Assembly: GCA_023418595.1 (NCBI GenBank)
Contig: JAEZZI010000011.1
Span: 1 to 50,894 of the forward strand
From: Pseudomonadota bacterium
GTDB lineage: Bacteria > Pseudomonadota > Alphaproteobacteria > Sphingomonadales > Sphingomonadaceae
DNA: 50,894 nucleotides
Direction: 5' to 3'
A model generated the notes under the pieces. The model did no database searches. It saw only the letters and a program-made list of their open reading frames with translations, and had not been told where the DNA came from. The translations under genes were made by a program, and so were the position numbers. Positions 1 to 8,441 of this stretch are shown here, piece by piece. The stretch's first letter is position 1. Every line of letters starts with the position of its first letter.

Positions 1-13
1 GCATAGCGGGATA

Positions 14-31
14 GGCGGGCTGACGCCCGCC
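14..31. repeat. short perfect hairpin at the window start
   Basis: GGCGGGC at 14-20 pairs perfectly with GCCCGCC at 25-31 around a four-base loop. A second small palindrome, CCAGGG/CCCTGG, lies near 65-78. No gene is recognised in 1-166. The hairpin could be the end of an upstream transcript, but there is no T-run. Confidence 0.35.
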
Positions 32-166
32 GATGCTGCCAGGCAGGTTGCACAACCCAACCCGCCAGGGCACCCTGGCAACCCCGGACTCTACTTATGA
101 GTGGAGGAGAAACGGGGAGCACGTCACTTACATTGACCATGCCGTTGAACCAACTACGATCATGGC

Positions 167-550
167 ATGTCATTAAAGCTCTTAGCGACTATCGCCTTGG
201 CGGTTTCGATTGGGGCATGCGCGCTAGAAGAGCCACGGGCGTTACCGAAAAATGATTTTGTTGGATGTTACCGCGCGACGGGATCGCCCAGCTTCGACAT
301 ATCCGCCACCACCCTTCGTGTGGATGACGGCCCTACAGTGCCTCTCCATTTTGAAATGCGTAGGGTCGGCTTGGTTCTGGCAGTGCCACTCAAAGGTGAA
401 ATCAACAGCGGCCAGCTAACCTTTTCAAAGGTTAGCGAAAATTATAGCTACCGTGCGTTTCAGCGGGGGAATGACCGAGCTATTCGTATCATTGGGTCTG
501 AAACACCAGTGATCTATACTCGCACATCGTTCAAACCATGCCCTATGTGA
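167..550 (+). CDS. hypothetical lipoprotein
   Basis: 127 aa. The N-terminus is a short hydrophobic signal ending in a lipobox-like SIGAC with Cys18, so the mature protein is probably lipid-anchored in the envelope. The rest is a small, mostly beta-like domain with no motif I recognise and two further cysteines (Cys34 and Cys125). The ATG at 167 fits the signal peptide; another ATG at 162 is in a different frame. Base composition is clearly less GC-rich than the genes from 908 onward, which suggests accessory or recently acquired DNA. Function is unknown; the call as a real gene rests on the lipoprotein signal and uninterrupted frame. Confidence 0.6.
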   Translation: MSLKLLATIALAVSIGACALEEPRALPKNDFVGCYRATGSPSFDISATTLRVDDGPTVPLHFEMRRVGLVLAVPLKGEINSGQLTFSKVSENYSYRAFQRGNDRAIRIIGSETPVIYTRTSFKPCPM

Positions 551-637
551 TGCCCGGCATGATTGCGGCTCGACCGGTTTGGGGAGACCGAAGCGGCTTT
601 CCCGACGCCTCAAACTGGGTAGGAAGCGGACATTTTC

Positions 638-853
638 CTAAAAGACGTTCTCCCAGTCGGGATCCTCTACCCACACCTCAAATGCGATACCGAAATCTTT
701 TCCACAGTGCTTGGCCATTTCGATGTCGTCTTGAAGATAGTCCTGCTCCGATTTGGTCATGTCCGACTTGTCGAAGAGTAGAAAGTAGGCGCCATCATCG
801 TGCGATTCGATGATCCCGACCTTGTTCCCAACTTCAGCTCTGAGTGCCACCAT
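638..853 (-). CDS. small hypothetical protein
   Basis: 71 aa from the ATG at 853; an in-frame upstream start at 889 would give 83 aa. The product is acidic, with a compact alpha/beta look (an N-terminal strand, a LLFDKSD segment, then a charged helix and a WVEDPDWE ending), typical of small cytosolic immunity-like or conserved hypothetical proteins. I do not recognise the family. It lies downstream of nagZ in the same orientation with a gap of about 50 bases, but its composition is AT-richer than nagZ, like the lipoprotein gene on its other side. It is more probably part of an accessory patch than of the nagZ operon. Confidence 0.5.
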   Translation of the reverse strand: MVALRAEVGNKVGIIESHDDGAYFLLFDKSDMTKSEQDYLQDDIEMAKHCGKDFGIAFEVWVEDPDWENVF

Positions 854-907
854 ACGAAGTGCTTTTAATAACGCCACCGATGTCCGCAATGGGGTCGTTA
901 GCTGCCG

Positions 908-1915
908 TCAGACCAACGCCAGCAACTCATCCCGCTTGGCGACCAGTTCCGTCATCTCGGCCGCGTCGGCGCCACCCGCGACCGTTGCCATCGCCGCATC
1001 CAGCCGTTCGTGCGACTTTGCTCCCATCTCACCCAGCCGCGATGCGATCTCTTCCATCTCGTCCATCCGCGCCCAGCAATCGAGGGCGAGGTCGCAGCCT
1101 GCTTCCACCGCGCGCGCCGCCTTCTCACCCGCGGTGCCCGACAGTGCCTTCATGTCGATGTCGTCTGTCATCAACAGGCCGTCGAAGCCAATGCGGCCGC
1201 GGATCACGTCTTCGATCACCGTCTTTGACAGCGATGCGGGGTTTTCCGCGTCCCAGGCGGTGAACATCAGGTGGCAGGTCATGCCCATCGGCGCCCGGTT
1301 GAGCTTACGGAACGGGGCGATATCGGCTTCCAGTTCGGCGTCGCTGGCATCGACCACGGGCAGTTCGTAATGGCTGTCGACGCGCGCGCGGCCATGGCCG
1401 GGCATGTGCTTGACCACGCCGACCACGCCGCCCGATTTCAAACCGTCCAGCGTCGCGCGGCCTAAGGCTGCGACGCGCATTGGATCGCTGCCCAGTGCTC
1501 GGGAGGCGACCGCGGGGGTGGTGTCCGGCAAGGCGAGGTCGAGCAAGGGCAGGCAATCGACGTTGACGCCGACTTCGCTGAGCATCAGGCCGAGCGCATG
1601 GCCGTTCGCGCGCGCTGCCTCGATCGCCGACGACGGCGCGAGGTCATAGAGCCGGTCGAACGCCGGGCCTGCCGGAAATTCGGGCCATTCGGGCGGCTGC
1701 ATCCGCGCCACGCGGCCGCCCTCCTGATCGATCAGGATCGGCACATCGTCGCGGCCGGTCAGCGCGCGCAAGCTGTCGGTCAGCGCGCGCATCTGGGCGC
1801 GGGTCTCGCAATTGCGTTTGAACAGGATGAAGCCGGCGGGCTGGCTCTCCACAAAAAAAGCGCGCTCGTCGGGTGTAAGCACCGGGCCGGACAGGCCGAA
1901 GATCACTGGTTTCAT
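908..1915 (-). CDS. nagZ: beta-N-acetylhexosaminidase (GH3)
   Basis: 335 aa, the usual length for cytoplasmic NagZ, which removes N-acetylglucosamine from anhydromuropeptides during peptidoglycan recycling. Seen in the sequence: IDQEGGRVAR at residues 62-71, KHMPGHG at 169-175, the DSH dyad at 180-182 (its His is the general acid/base in this family), and LLMTDDIDM around 247-255 carrying the nucleophilic Asp. No signal peptide is visible, in line with a cytosolic enzyme. It follows the SPOR protein and argS on the same strand with about 155 bases between, an arrangement common in sphingomonads. In those genomes scpA/scpB usually come next, but here they do not. Confidence 0.95.
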   Translation of the reverse strand: MKPVIFGLSGPVLTPDERAFFVESQPAGFILFKRNCETRAQMRALTDSLRALTGRDDVPILIDQEGGRVARMQPPEWPEFPAGPAFDRLYDLAPSSAIEAARANGHALGLMLSEVGVNVDCLPLLDLALPDTTPAVASRALGSDPMRVAALGRATLDGLKSGGVVGVVKHMPGHGRARVDSHYELPVVDASDAELEADIAPFRKLNRAPMGMTCHLMFTAWDAENPASLSKTVIEDVIRGRIGFDGLLMTDDIDMKALSGTAGEKAARAVEAGCDLALDCWARMDEMEEIASRLGEMGAKSHERLDAAMATVAGGADAAEMTELVAKRDELLALV

Positions 1916-2070
1916 GGGAGCGGTTTAGCGTGGCGTTGGAAGGGTGGCGAGGGGGTGTAGCGTTACGTATCGCCTCTCGCCCGCTGGTTTCGAGCAAAGC
2001 GACGCCATCCAGCATGACGCCCCGTGCCGGCTTGGGTCGCCATACTCGCAATGGCGTCTCGAAAACCAGC

Positions 2071-2826
2071 TCAGCTACCCGCCACGAAACAGGGCTCGCC
2101 CGCAACCTTCAGCTTGCCGCACAGCTCGCGCGCCTGCGCCGCGCTGCCCGCATTGACGCGCAACCGGAACACGGTGCGGCCATTCACCTCGGCCTTTTCC
2201 ACCGCCTTGCCGAGCGGAGCGAGATAGGAAAACCGGCTCGACAGTTGTTTCCACGCGCCATTCGCGCCGCCTTCGCTGGGGAACGAGCCGAGTTGGACCA
2301 CCGATCCGCCCGCCGTCCCGCGCGCGGTCGGGGGCGCGGCCTGCACCGGGGCGCGCGCTTCCAGCCGCCCCTTGGCCTGCGGCACATTGGCGACGACGCG
2401 CTTCGATCCTTCGACCACTGGTGGCGGAGCCTTTTGCTGAACCGTGCCCTGAACCGGCGCTTCGGGCACCGCGGCCAGATCAACCGAGCCGTTGCTCGCG
2501 CCGCCTTCGCTGGTGACGAACACCTGGTCGCCCTTGCCCGCGACATTCATGCCGCCGGGCTGGTCGGGCTTGGTCTTGTAGTCGCCTTCGGGGGCGGCGA
2601 TCAGTTCGCCGGTGCCGCCGGGACCGCCGCCGGGCTGGTTGGCCCACCACCAGGCGAACGCCGCAGCGCCGATGATCGCGACCGCAACGACGAACAGCAG
2701 TAGCCCGCGCCGCTGCCCGCCGCCCTCACCATAATCCTCGCCCGCGGATTCGAGCCAAGGCAGGCCGTCATCACGCCGGGTGGTTTCGCGCCACCCATCG
2801 CTCACCCCACCCCTGCCGTCGCTCAT
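2071..2826 (-). CDS. SPOR-domain membrane protein
   Basis: 251 aa. An acidic, Gly-rich cytoplasmic N-terminus of about 40 residues is followed by one transmembrane helix (roughly 41-62, ending in AWWWA). Then comes a long Pro/Ala/Gly-rich periplasmic linker and a C-terminal SPOR domain from about residue 174, starting VVQLGSF. SPOR domains bind denuded glycan strands at the division septum, so a role in cell division or wall remodelling is inferred. The ATG at 2826 shares one base with the argS stop (TGATG), which argues for translational coupling and decides against the in-frame TTG just upstream. nagZ follows on the same strand, fitting a cell-wall theme. Confidence 0.85.
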   Translation of the reverse strand: MSDGRGGVSDGWRETTRRDDGLPWLESAGEDYGEGGGQRRGLLLFVVAVAIIGAAAFAWWWANQPGGGPGGTGELIAAPEGDYKTKPDQPGGMNVAGKGDQVFVTSEGGASNGSVDLAAVPEAPVQGTVQQKAPPPVVEGSKRVVANVPQAKGRLEARAPVQAAPPTARGTAGGSVVQLGSFPSEGGANGAWKQLSSRFSYLAPLGKAVEKAEVNGRTVFRLRVNAGSAAQARELCGKLKVAGEPCFVAGS

Positions 2827-4550
2827 CAATTCATCTCCGTCGCGGCCTCCACGCCCATGACGCGCAAACCATTGCGGATAATTTGCCCGATTGCGTCGGC
2901 CATGAAAAGCCGCGCGCTGCTGAGCGCCGGATTGTCCGCTATCAGCGTGCGGCGATCGGGACGGTCGTTGCCGACATTCCAGGCGGCATGGAAGTCTGCC
3001 GCCAAGTCATAGAGATAAAAGGCGATTCTGTGCGGCTCGCGGGCCAGCGCCGCACTTTCGACGATGCGCGGGAACTGCGCCGCGCGCTTCACCAGCGCCA
3101 GCTCCTCTGTATCAAGCAGGGACAGGTGATCGGCATTGGCCGCGACCTGTGCCTCCGCGGCACGGCGGTTGAGCGAAGCGATTCGCGCGTGCGCATACTG
3201 AACGTAGAACACCGGATTGTCCTTCGATGCCTCGACCACCTTGGCGAAATCGAAGTCCATTTGCGCATCGGCCTTGCGCGTCAGCATGGTGAATCGCACC
3301 ACGTCCTTGCCGACTTCGCGCACGACATCGGCGAGCGTCACGAAATTGCCCGAGCGTTTGGACATCTTCACCGGCTCGCCGCCGCGGAGAAGGCGGACCA
3401 TCTGGACCAGCTTGACGTCGAAGCGGGTCTCGCCCTCGGTCAGCGCCGCCACCGCGGCAACGATCCGCTTGACGGTGCCCGCATGGTCCGCGCCCCAGAT
3501 GTCGATGAGTTCGTCCGCCGTCTGCGCCTTCTGGAAATGATAGGCGAGATCGGCGCCGAAATAGGTCCATGCGCCGTTCGATTTCTTGATCGGGCGATCC
3601 TGATCGTCCCCGAACCGGGTCGAGCGGAACAGCGGCAGTTCGACCGGTTCCCAATCCTCGGGCGTCTCTCCCTTGGGCGCGTCCAGCACGCCATCGTACA
3701 CCAGATCGCGTTCGCGGAGCCACGCTTCGGCGGCCTCGGGCTTGCCCGCCGCCTGGAGTTCAGCCTCCGACGAGAACAGGTCGTGATGGATGCCCAGCAG
3801 CGCCAGGTCGTCGCGGATCATCACCAGCATCGCGGCGACCGCTTCCTTGCGGAACAGATCGAGCCATTCGCTTTCGGGCACGCCGACGAATTTGTCGCCA
3901 TGCTCGGCTGCCAGCTTCGCGCCGACCGGCTTCAGATAATCGCCCGGATACAGGCCTTCGGGAATCTCGATCGTCTCGCCCAGCGCCTCTCGATAGCGCA
4001 GGTGCGCCGACCGGGCGAGGACATCGACCTGCCCGCCCGCATCGTTGACATAATATTCGCGGATCACCTTGTGCCCCGCCCATTCGAGCAGGCTTGCCAG
4101 CGCGTCGCCGACCACCGCGCCGCGGCAATGGCCCATATGCATCGGACCCGTCGGGTTGGCGGAGACATATTCGATGTTGACCGTGCGGCCCGCGCCCATG
4201 TCGGACTTGCCGTACGCATCGCCAGCCGCTTGAATCGCGCGGAGTTCGTCGCGCCACACATCGTCGCGCAGGCTCAGGTTGATGAACCCCGGACCCGCGA
4301 CCGACACGCTTGATACCTCGTCGACCTTGCCCAGTTCGGCCGCGATCTTGTCCGCCAGCGCGCGCGGGTTCGTCCCCGCAGGCTTGGCGAGCACCATCGC
4401 CGCATTGGTCGCCAGATCGCCGTGGCTCGCATCGCGCGGCGGCTCGACCGTCACCGCTCGGCGGTTGGGGTCGGCAGGCAGATCACCGGTGGCGACAAGG
4501 GCATCGAGCGCAGCATCGATATGCGCGGCAAAGCGGGTGTAAAGCGTCAT
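2826..4550 (-). CDS. argS: arginyl-tRNA synthetase
   Basis: 574 aa, normal for class Ia ArgS, which charges tRNA-Arg in the cytosol. The HIGH-type signature appears as HMGH in the segment SANPTGPMHMGHCRGA, and a KMSKS-type loop as KMSKRSGNF. The N-terminal Add-1 tRNA-recognition domain and the C-terminal DALR anticodon-binding domain (ending NGLRVMGV) are both present. The frame stays open far upstream, but that extension is Ala/Gly/Arg-rich and antiparallel to rarD, so the ATG at 4550 (protein starting MTLYTRFAAH) is the right start. It heads an argS, SPOR protein, nagZ run. Confidence 0.97.
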   Translation of the reverse strand: MTLYTRFAAHIDAALDALVATGDLPADPNRRAVTVEPPRDASHGDLATNAAMVLAKPAGTNPRALADKIAAELGKVDEVSSVSVAGPGFINLSLRDDVWRDELRAIQAAGDAYGKSDMGAGRTVNIEYVSANPTGPMHMGHCRGAVVGDALASLLEWAGHKVIREYYVNDAGGQVDVLARSAHLRYREALGETIEIPEGLYPGDYLKPVGAKLAAEHGDKFVGVPESEWLDLFRKEAVAAMLVMIRDDLALLGIHHDLFSSEAELQAAGKPEAAEAWLRERDLVYDGVLDAPKGETPEDWEPVELPLFRSTRFGDDQDRPIKKSNGAWTYFGADLAYHFQKAQTADELIDIWGADHAGTVKRIVAAVAALTEGETRFDVKLVQMVRLLRGGEPVKMSKRSGNFVTLADVVREVGKDVVRFTMLTRKADAQMDFDFAKVVEASKDNPVFYVQYAHARIASLNRRAAEAQVAANADHLSLLDTEELALVKRAAQFPRIVESAALAREPHRIAFYLYDLAADFHAAWNVGNDRPDRRTLIADNPALSSARLFMADAIGQIIRNGLRVMGVEAATEMN

Positions 4551-4597
4551 GGCCGCGCGCATAGACCAAGCCGCGCGGTCGCGCAAAACGGCAATAT

Positions 4598-5500
4598 TCA
4601 GGGCGTCGGGCGCGGCTTCCGGACCGACGACAGGACATAGAGGGCAAGCCCCGACCAGATCAGCGCGAAACAGACGATGTGCGAAGGTGTCATCGCCTCC
4701 CCGAACACCGTGATCGCCAGCAGGAATTGCAGCGTCGGCGCGATATATTGCAGCAGGCCGAGCGTCGAATAGGGCAGCAGCCGCGCCGCGCCCGCGAACA
4801 GCAGCAACGGCACCGCGGTCACTGCCCCCGCCAGCACCAGCAGCGCCGTCAGCCCCGGCACATCGCCGAACACCAGCGCATCGTTGCTCGCCAGCCACGT
4901 CATATAGGCCAGCGCGAACGGGGTCAGCAGCGCGGTCTCGACCGTCAGTCCTTCGAGCGATTCGACCGGCGCGATCTTGCGCACCAAGCCGTAGAGCCCG
5001 AACGAAAACGCCAGGCTCAGACTGATCCACAGCCCCGTCCCCGCGCCGCTCGCCAGCACCGCGACCCCAGCTGCGGCGAGCACGACCGCCGCCATCTGCA
5101 TCCGCTTCAATCGCTCGCCCAGCACGACGACGCCCAGCAGCACATTGACCAGCGGGTTGAGGAAATAACCCAGGCTCGCGGCAAGCACATGCCCGTTCTG
5201 CACCGCCCAGATATAGATCAGCCAGTTGACCGAAATCAGCGCGGCGCTGATCGCCAGCAGCCGCAGCGTGCGGGGGTTGCGCAACACCGCCACCAGCTTC
5301 CCGAACCGCCCGGCGACCGCCAGGATGCCGATCAGCAGCACCAGCGACCACACAACCCGATCGGCCACGATCTCCCCCGCCGTCACGCCCGCCAACAGCA
5401 GGAAGTAGAGCGGCAGGAACCCCCAGATCAGATAGGCGCCCAGCCCGAACCCAAGCCCGCGGCGGTCGAGACTGGCGGCGGGCGTGGCGGGCGCTTGCAT
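4598..5500 (-). CDS. rarD: EamA-family transporter, RarD type
   Basis: 300 aa inner-membrane protein with about ten hydrophobic helices in two EamA repeats. The N-terminal GAYLIWGFLPLYF and the internal SVNWLIYIWAVQ and SLGYFLNPLVNVLLG segments are typical of RarD, first linked to chloramphenicol resistance in Pseudomonas; the true substrate is unknown. I chose the ATG at 5500 (MQAPATPAAS); an upstream in-frame start at 5536 would add a short non-hydrophobic stretch. It lies 47 bases ahead of argS on the same strand, so co-transcription is possible. Family assignment is firm, transported substrate is not. Confidence 0.88.
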   Translation of the reverse strand: MQAPATPAASLDRRGLGFGLGAYLIWGFLPLYFLLLAGVTAGEIVADRVVWSLVLLIGILAVAGRFGKLVAVLRNPRTLRLLAISAALISVNWLIYIWAVQNGHVLAASLGYFLNPLVNVLLGVVVLGERLKRMQMAAVVLAAAGVAVLASGAGTGLWISLSLAFSFGLYGLVRKIAPVESLEGLTVETALLTPFALAYMTWLASNDALVFGDVPGLTALLVLAGAVTAVPLLLFAGAARLLPYSTLGLLQYIAPTLQFLLAITVFGEAMTPSHIVCFALIWSGLALYVLSSVRKPRPTP

Positions 5501-5557
5501 GGTCGTGCAGCTAGGCCGGACGATCGGCGCCCACAAGAAGGAAAGCCTATCGGCGGA

Positions 5558-8365
5558 TCATGCTTTCGGTTTCACGCCCCAGCGGTCATAGTCCTCGGCG
5601 ATCCGGGGCGACATGATCCGCGCAGCGTCCAGATCGCGCTTCGCCCCGCTGGCGTCGCCGCGATGCGACAGCACGATCCCGCGCAGATAGACCGCCGCGG
5701 GCATGTCGGGAACGATGTCGAGTGCCGCGTTCAGATCGGCGAGCGCATCGTCCATCCGGCCCATACGGAAATAGACCATCGCCCGGCTGTCGAGCGCCGC
5801 CGCCGGATTCTCGGCAAGCGTGATCGCGCGGGTGCAGTCGTCGAGCGCGGCGTCGAGCGAGACATTCTGCGTCCCCTTTAACCAGCAACGGTTGTTGAGC
5901 ATCGTCGCGTCGCGCGGCGAGGCGGCGATCGCCGAATCGAGCGCATCGACTGCGTCGTCGACCGCACCGCCCCGTGCCAGCACCGTTGCCTTAAGGGCCA
6001 GGAAGTTGCGCCCTTCCTCGTCATCGGGCGATGCGAGGGAATCGACCAGCGCCAATGCGCCGTCGCCATCGCCGGTTTCGGCGCGCAACGTCGCAAGCGC
6101 GTGGATCGCGTCGGCGGCGCTGCCGTCGAGTCGATGGGCAGCTTCGAAATCAGCCATCGCTTTTGCGTCGTCGCCCAGCGTCCGATAATGGCCCCCGCGG
6201 TTCAGCCGGTATTGCGGCTTGTCATCGATCGCGATTGCCGCGGTCAGGTCATCGATCGCCCCCTTTGTGTCAAGGATGCGCGCGCGGAACCAGGCGCGGT
6301 TGGATAGCAGCGCGCTGTCGTCCGGCGACTGCGCGATATCGGCGGCATAGGCAGCCAGGATCGGTTCGAATCGCCCATCGCCGCGTCCCTGCTCGACCTG
6401 TTGCCAGGTCGGCGTCTGATCGCGCGATACGGCATGGACCAGGTCGGATTTGGCGCGCGCGATCGCCTGGCGCGTCGCGGCCAGATCGGCGGTCGCGACT
6501 TCCGCTCCGGTCGCGGCCTGATGCTCGCGGATCGTCAGCAGACCGCGGTCGAGCGACACCGCACGGCCCATTTCCATGCCGCCGATCGTCGCCGACCATT
6601 CCGGCGTCCCGTCGATCCGCACGTCGGCGGGCATCCGCGTGCGCGTCGTGACCACGATCCGCGAAGGGTCTCCTGTCGCGACGGGAATGTCGCGCCACGC
6701 AGCGCGCGTGCGATCAGGCGCGAAATTCAGGTTGCCGAGCAGATATTCGATGCCGATACGCTTTTCCGTGCCTTTGCGCGTCCAACCCGGATAGGTGACA
6801 CCCGAAGCGATCAGCGTCGCGGTGGCCGCCGCCGCATCGTAATCGACTTTCTCCTCGTAAACCGTGCCGGTGCCGACATAGGGGCGGATCAGGCCGGTCG
6901 TTACCTCGGCAAGCTGGTCGCGCGAACCCTGGCTTCCCAATTGCTGCAATTGCTGTGCGTGCTGGCCACGAAACGTCATCCGGATCGTGAACGGTGCGGG
7001 AAAATCGACCCCGGCCCGCTGGTCGAGTTCGAGCAACGTATCGAGATCGGCACGCTGCGGTGCGCGCATTTCGAGCGGCATCAGGTCGGCGCCGGCAGCG
7101 CGCAGGGGCAGCACATGGCGGAACGGCAGCGTGTCGCCGATATCGGCCAGCCGATCGCCCGACCGTGTACCGTCAAGCCACAGCGATTGCCCACCGATTT
7201 CCGCGCGCACGATCACATGGTCGAACGCGGCGGCGCTGGGCAGCCGCTTGGGCACGAAATCGCCCATCTGGAGATGCGCCAGAACGGCTTCGGCCTCGAT
7301 ATCCATACTCCGCAGCATCGCCAGCAGCAGCAGCGTCTTTGCCTTGCAGTCGCCATAGCGCAGCGACCAGGTCTGGTCCGGCGACTGGGGCACGTAATTG
7401 CCCCCTGCCATGCCGTTGAACAGATAGCGGATTTCATCCTGGACGAATTGCAGCGCCAGCGCGGCGCGGGTGCGCGGATCGCGGCTCTTGGCCATGATCT
7501 TTGCGACTTCGGCGGCCAGCGGGCTGCCGGGCGCGATCAGCCCGTCGGTCGCGTAATGCGGCGCCATCGTCCGCGACACCGCCTTCCAGTCGGCAAAGGT
7601 CGTCGCCTCGACGATCGGCAGAGGGCGAAACCGCATCGGCGCGTCGGCGGGCAGATCGGGCGTCTTCCCCAGGGTGCCGACGAATTCGATTTCCTCGAAA
7701 CCGGCGACCCGACTCTCCCGCGGCGTCGCCGCGCTGGCCAGCGCACGCCATTTTAGCGGCGTGCCTTCGGGCCACAGCAACCGCACCCGCGCGAAATCGG
7801 CGCGCGCCGGATCGCCGAGCAACGGCACGATGGTCTGCGCCTGTCCCTTCAGCGCCTCGTCCTTGTTGGTGACCGAGGTAGTGATGCGCAGCACGTCGCC
7901 GACGCGAAGCCCCTGCACCGTCATCGTCGCGGTCAGCACGCCGGTCATCTTGAGTTGTTCGAGCTGTTCCTCGCGCTGGAGGACCGCAAAGCGGTCGCCC
8001 TTTGCCAGCAGGTCGATCGTCTCGCCCGCGCGCAGGATCTGGGCGCGGTGGATGACCAGTTCGCCGTGATGTGGTTGCCACGGCAACTGGATCGTCCCCG
8101 CCTGATTGACGACCTGGGCCGACGCCATGCGCAACGCCTGATCGGCATAGACGGTAACGCGCCCATCCTCGAACCGGTGCTGCTGATCTAGCATGAGCAG
8201 GACGGGCGAATTGCCGTCGAGCTTGTCCAGCTCGATCGCAGGGGCAGCCTTCACCCAGTCGGGCGCGGCGCGATAGACGGGCGTGTCACTGGCCGCCGCG
8301 GCGGATGCGCCTACCCCGGCCATCAACACGGCCGTTACCCCAATTCCCCAACGCATTCGAAACAC
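5558..8365 (-). CDS. DUF3857, transglutaminase-like and TPR protein
   Basis: 935 aa with a Sec signal peptide (cleavage likely after the Ala run near residue 25), so it is exported. An N-terminal DUF3857 beta-domain spans roughly 50-250. A transglutaminase-like cysteine-protease fold follows: the catalytic set is Cys in RYGDCKAKTL (about residue 340), His in AAFDHVIV and Asp in LWLDGT. The last ~290 residues are TPR-like helical repeats (DSRAMVYFRMGR, NRGGHYRTLGD). Such proteins are common in sphingomonads and Bacteroidetes, and their substrate is unknown. All three catalytic residues are kept, so activity is plausible; a role in cell-surface peptide or protein processing is inference. It is flanked by rarD and uvrC on the same strand. 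Confidence 0.85.
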   Translation of the reverse strand: MFRMRWGIGVTAVLMAGVGASAAAASDTPVYRAAPDWVKAAPAIELDKLDGNSPVLLMLDQQHRFEDGRVTVYADQALRMASAQVVNQAGTIQLPWQPHHGELVIHRAQILRAGETIDLLAKGDRFAVLQREEQLEQLKMTGVLTATMTVQGLRVGDVLRITTSVTNKDEALKGQAQTIVPLLGDPARADFARVRLLWPEGTPLKWRALASAATPRESRVAGFEEIEFVGTLGKTPDLPADAPMRFRPLPIVEATTFADWKAVSRTMAPHYATDGLIAPGSPLAAEVAKIMAKSRDPRTRAALALQFVQDEIRYLFNGMAGGNYVPQSPDQTWSLRYGDCKAKTLLLLAMLRSMDIEAEAVLAHLQMGDFVPKRLPSAAAFDHVIVRAEIGGQSLWLDGTRSGDRLADIGDTLPFRHVLPLRAAGADLMPLEMRAPQRADLDTLLELDQRAGVDFPAPFTIRMTFRGQHAQQLQQLGSQGSRDQLAEVTTGLIRPYVGTGTVYEEKVDYDAAAATATLIASGVTYPGWTRKGTEKRIGIEYLLGNLNFAPDRTRAAWRDIPVATGDPSRIVVTTRTRMPADVRIDGTPEWSATIGGMEMGRAVSLDRGLLTIREHQAATGAEVATADLAATRQAIARAKSDLVHAVSRDQTPTWQQVEQGRGDGRFEPILAAYAADIAQSPDDSALLSNRAWFRARILDTKGAIDDLTAAIAIDDKPQYRLNRGGHYRTLGDDAKAMADFEAAHRLDGSAADAIHALATLRAETGDGDGALALVDSLASPDDEEGRNFLALKATVLARGGAVDDAVDALDSAIAASPRDATMLNNRCWLKGTQNVSLDAALDDCTRAITLAENPAAALDSRAMVYFRMGRMDDALADLNAALDIVPDMPAAVYLRGIVLSHRGDASGAKRDLDAARIMSPRIAEDYDRWGVKPKA

Positions 8366-8441
8366 CCCGATTTCCCCGTTCGTCAGGTCAACCTATCGGA
8401 CGGGGGCCGGGGGTCAACCCGGCGGGGGAACCGGTCCGCCC

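Noticed and set aside
4551..5351. N-terminal extension of ArgS by about 267 residues
   Set aside because: The added part is Ala/Gly/Arg-rich, runs through rarD on the same strand in another frame, and no ArgS has it. The ATG at 4550 gives the normal protein.
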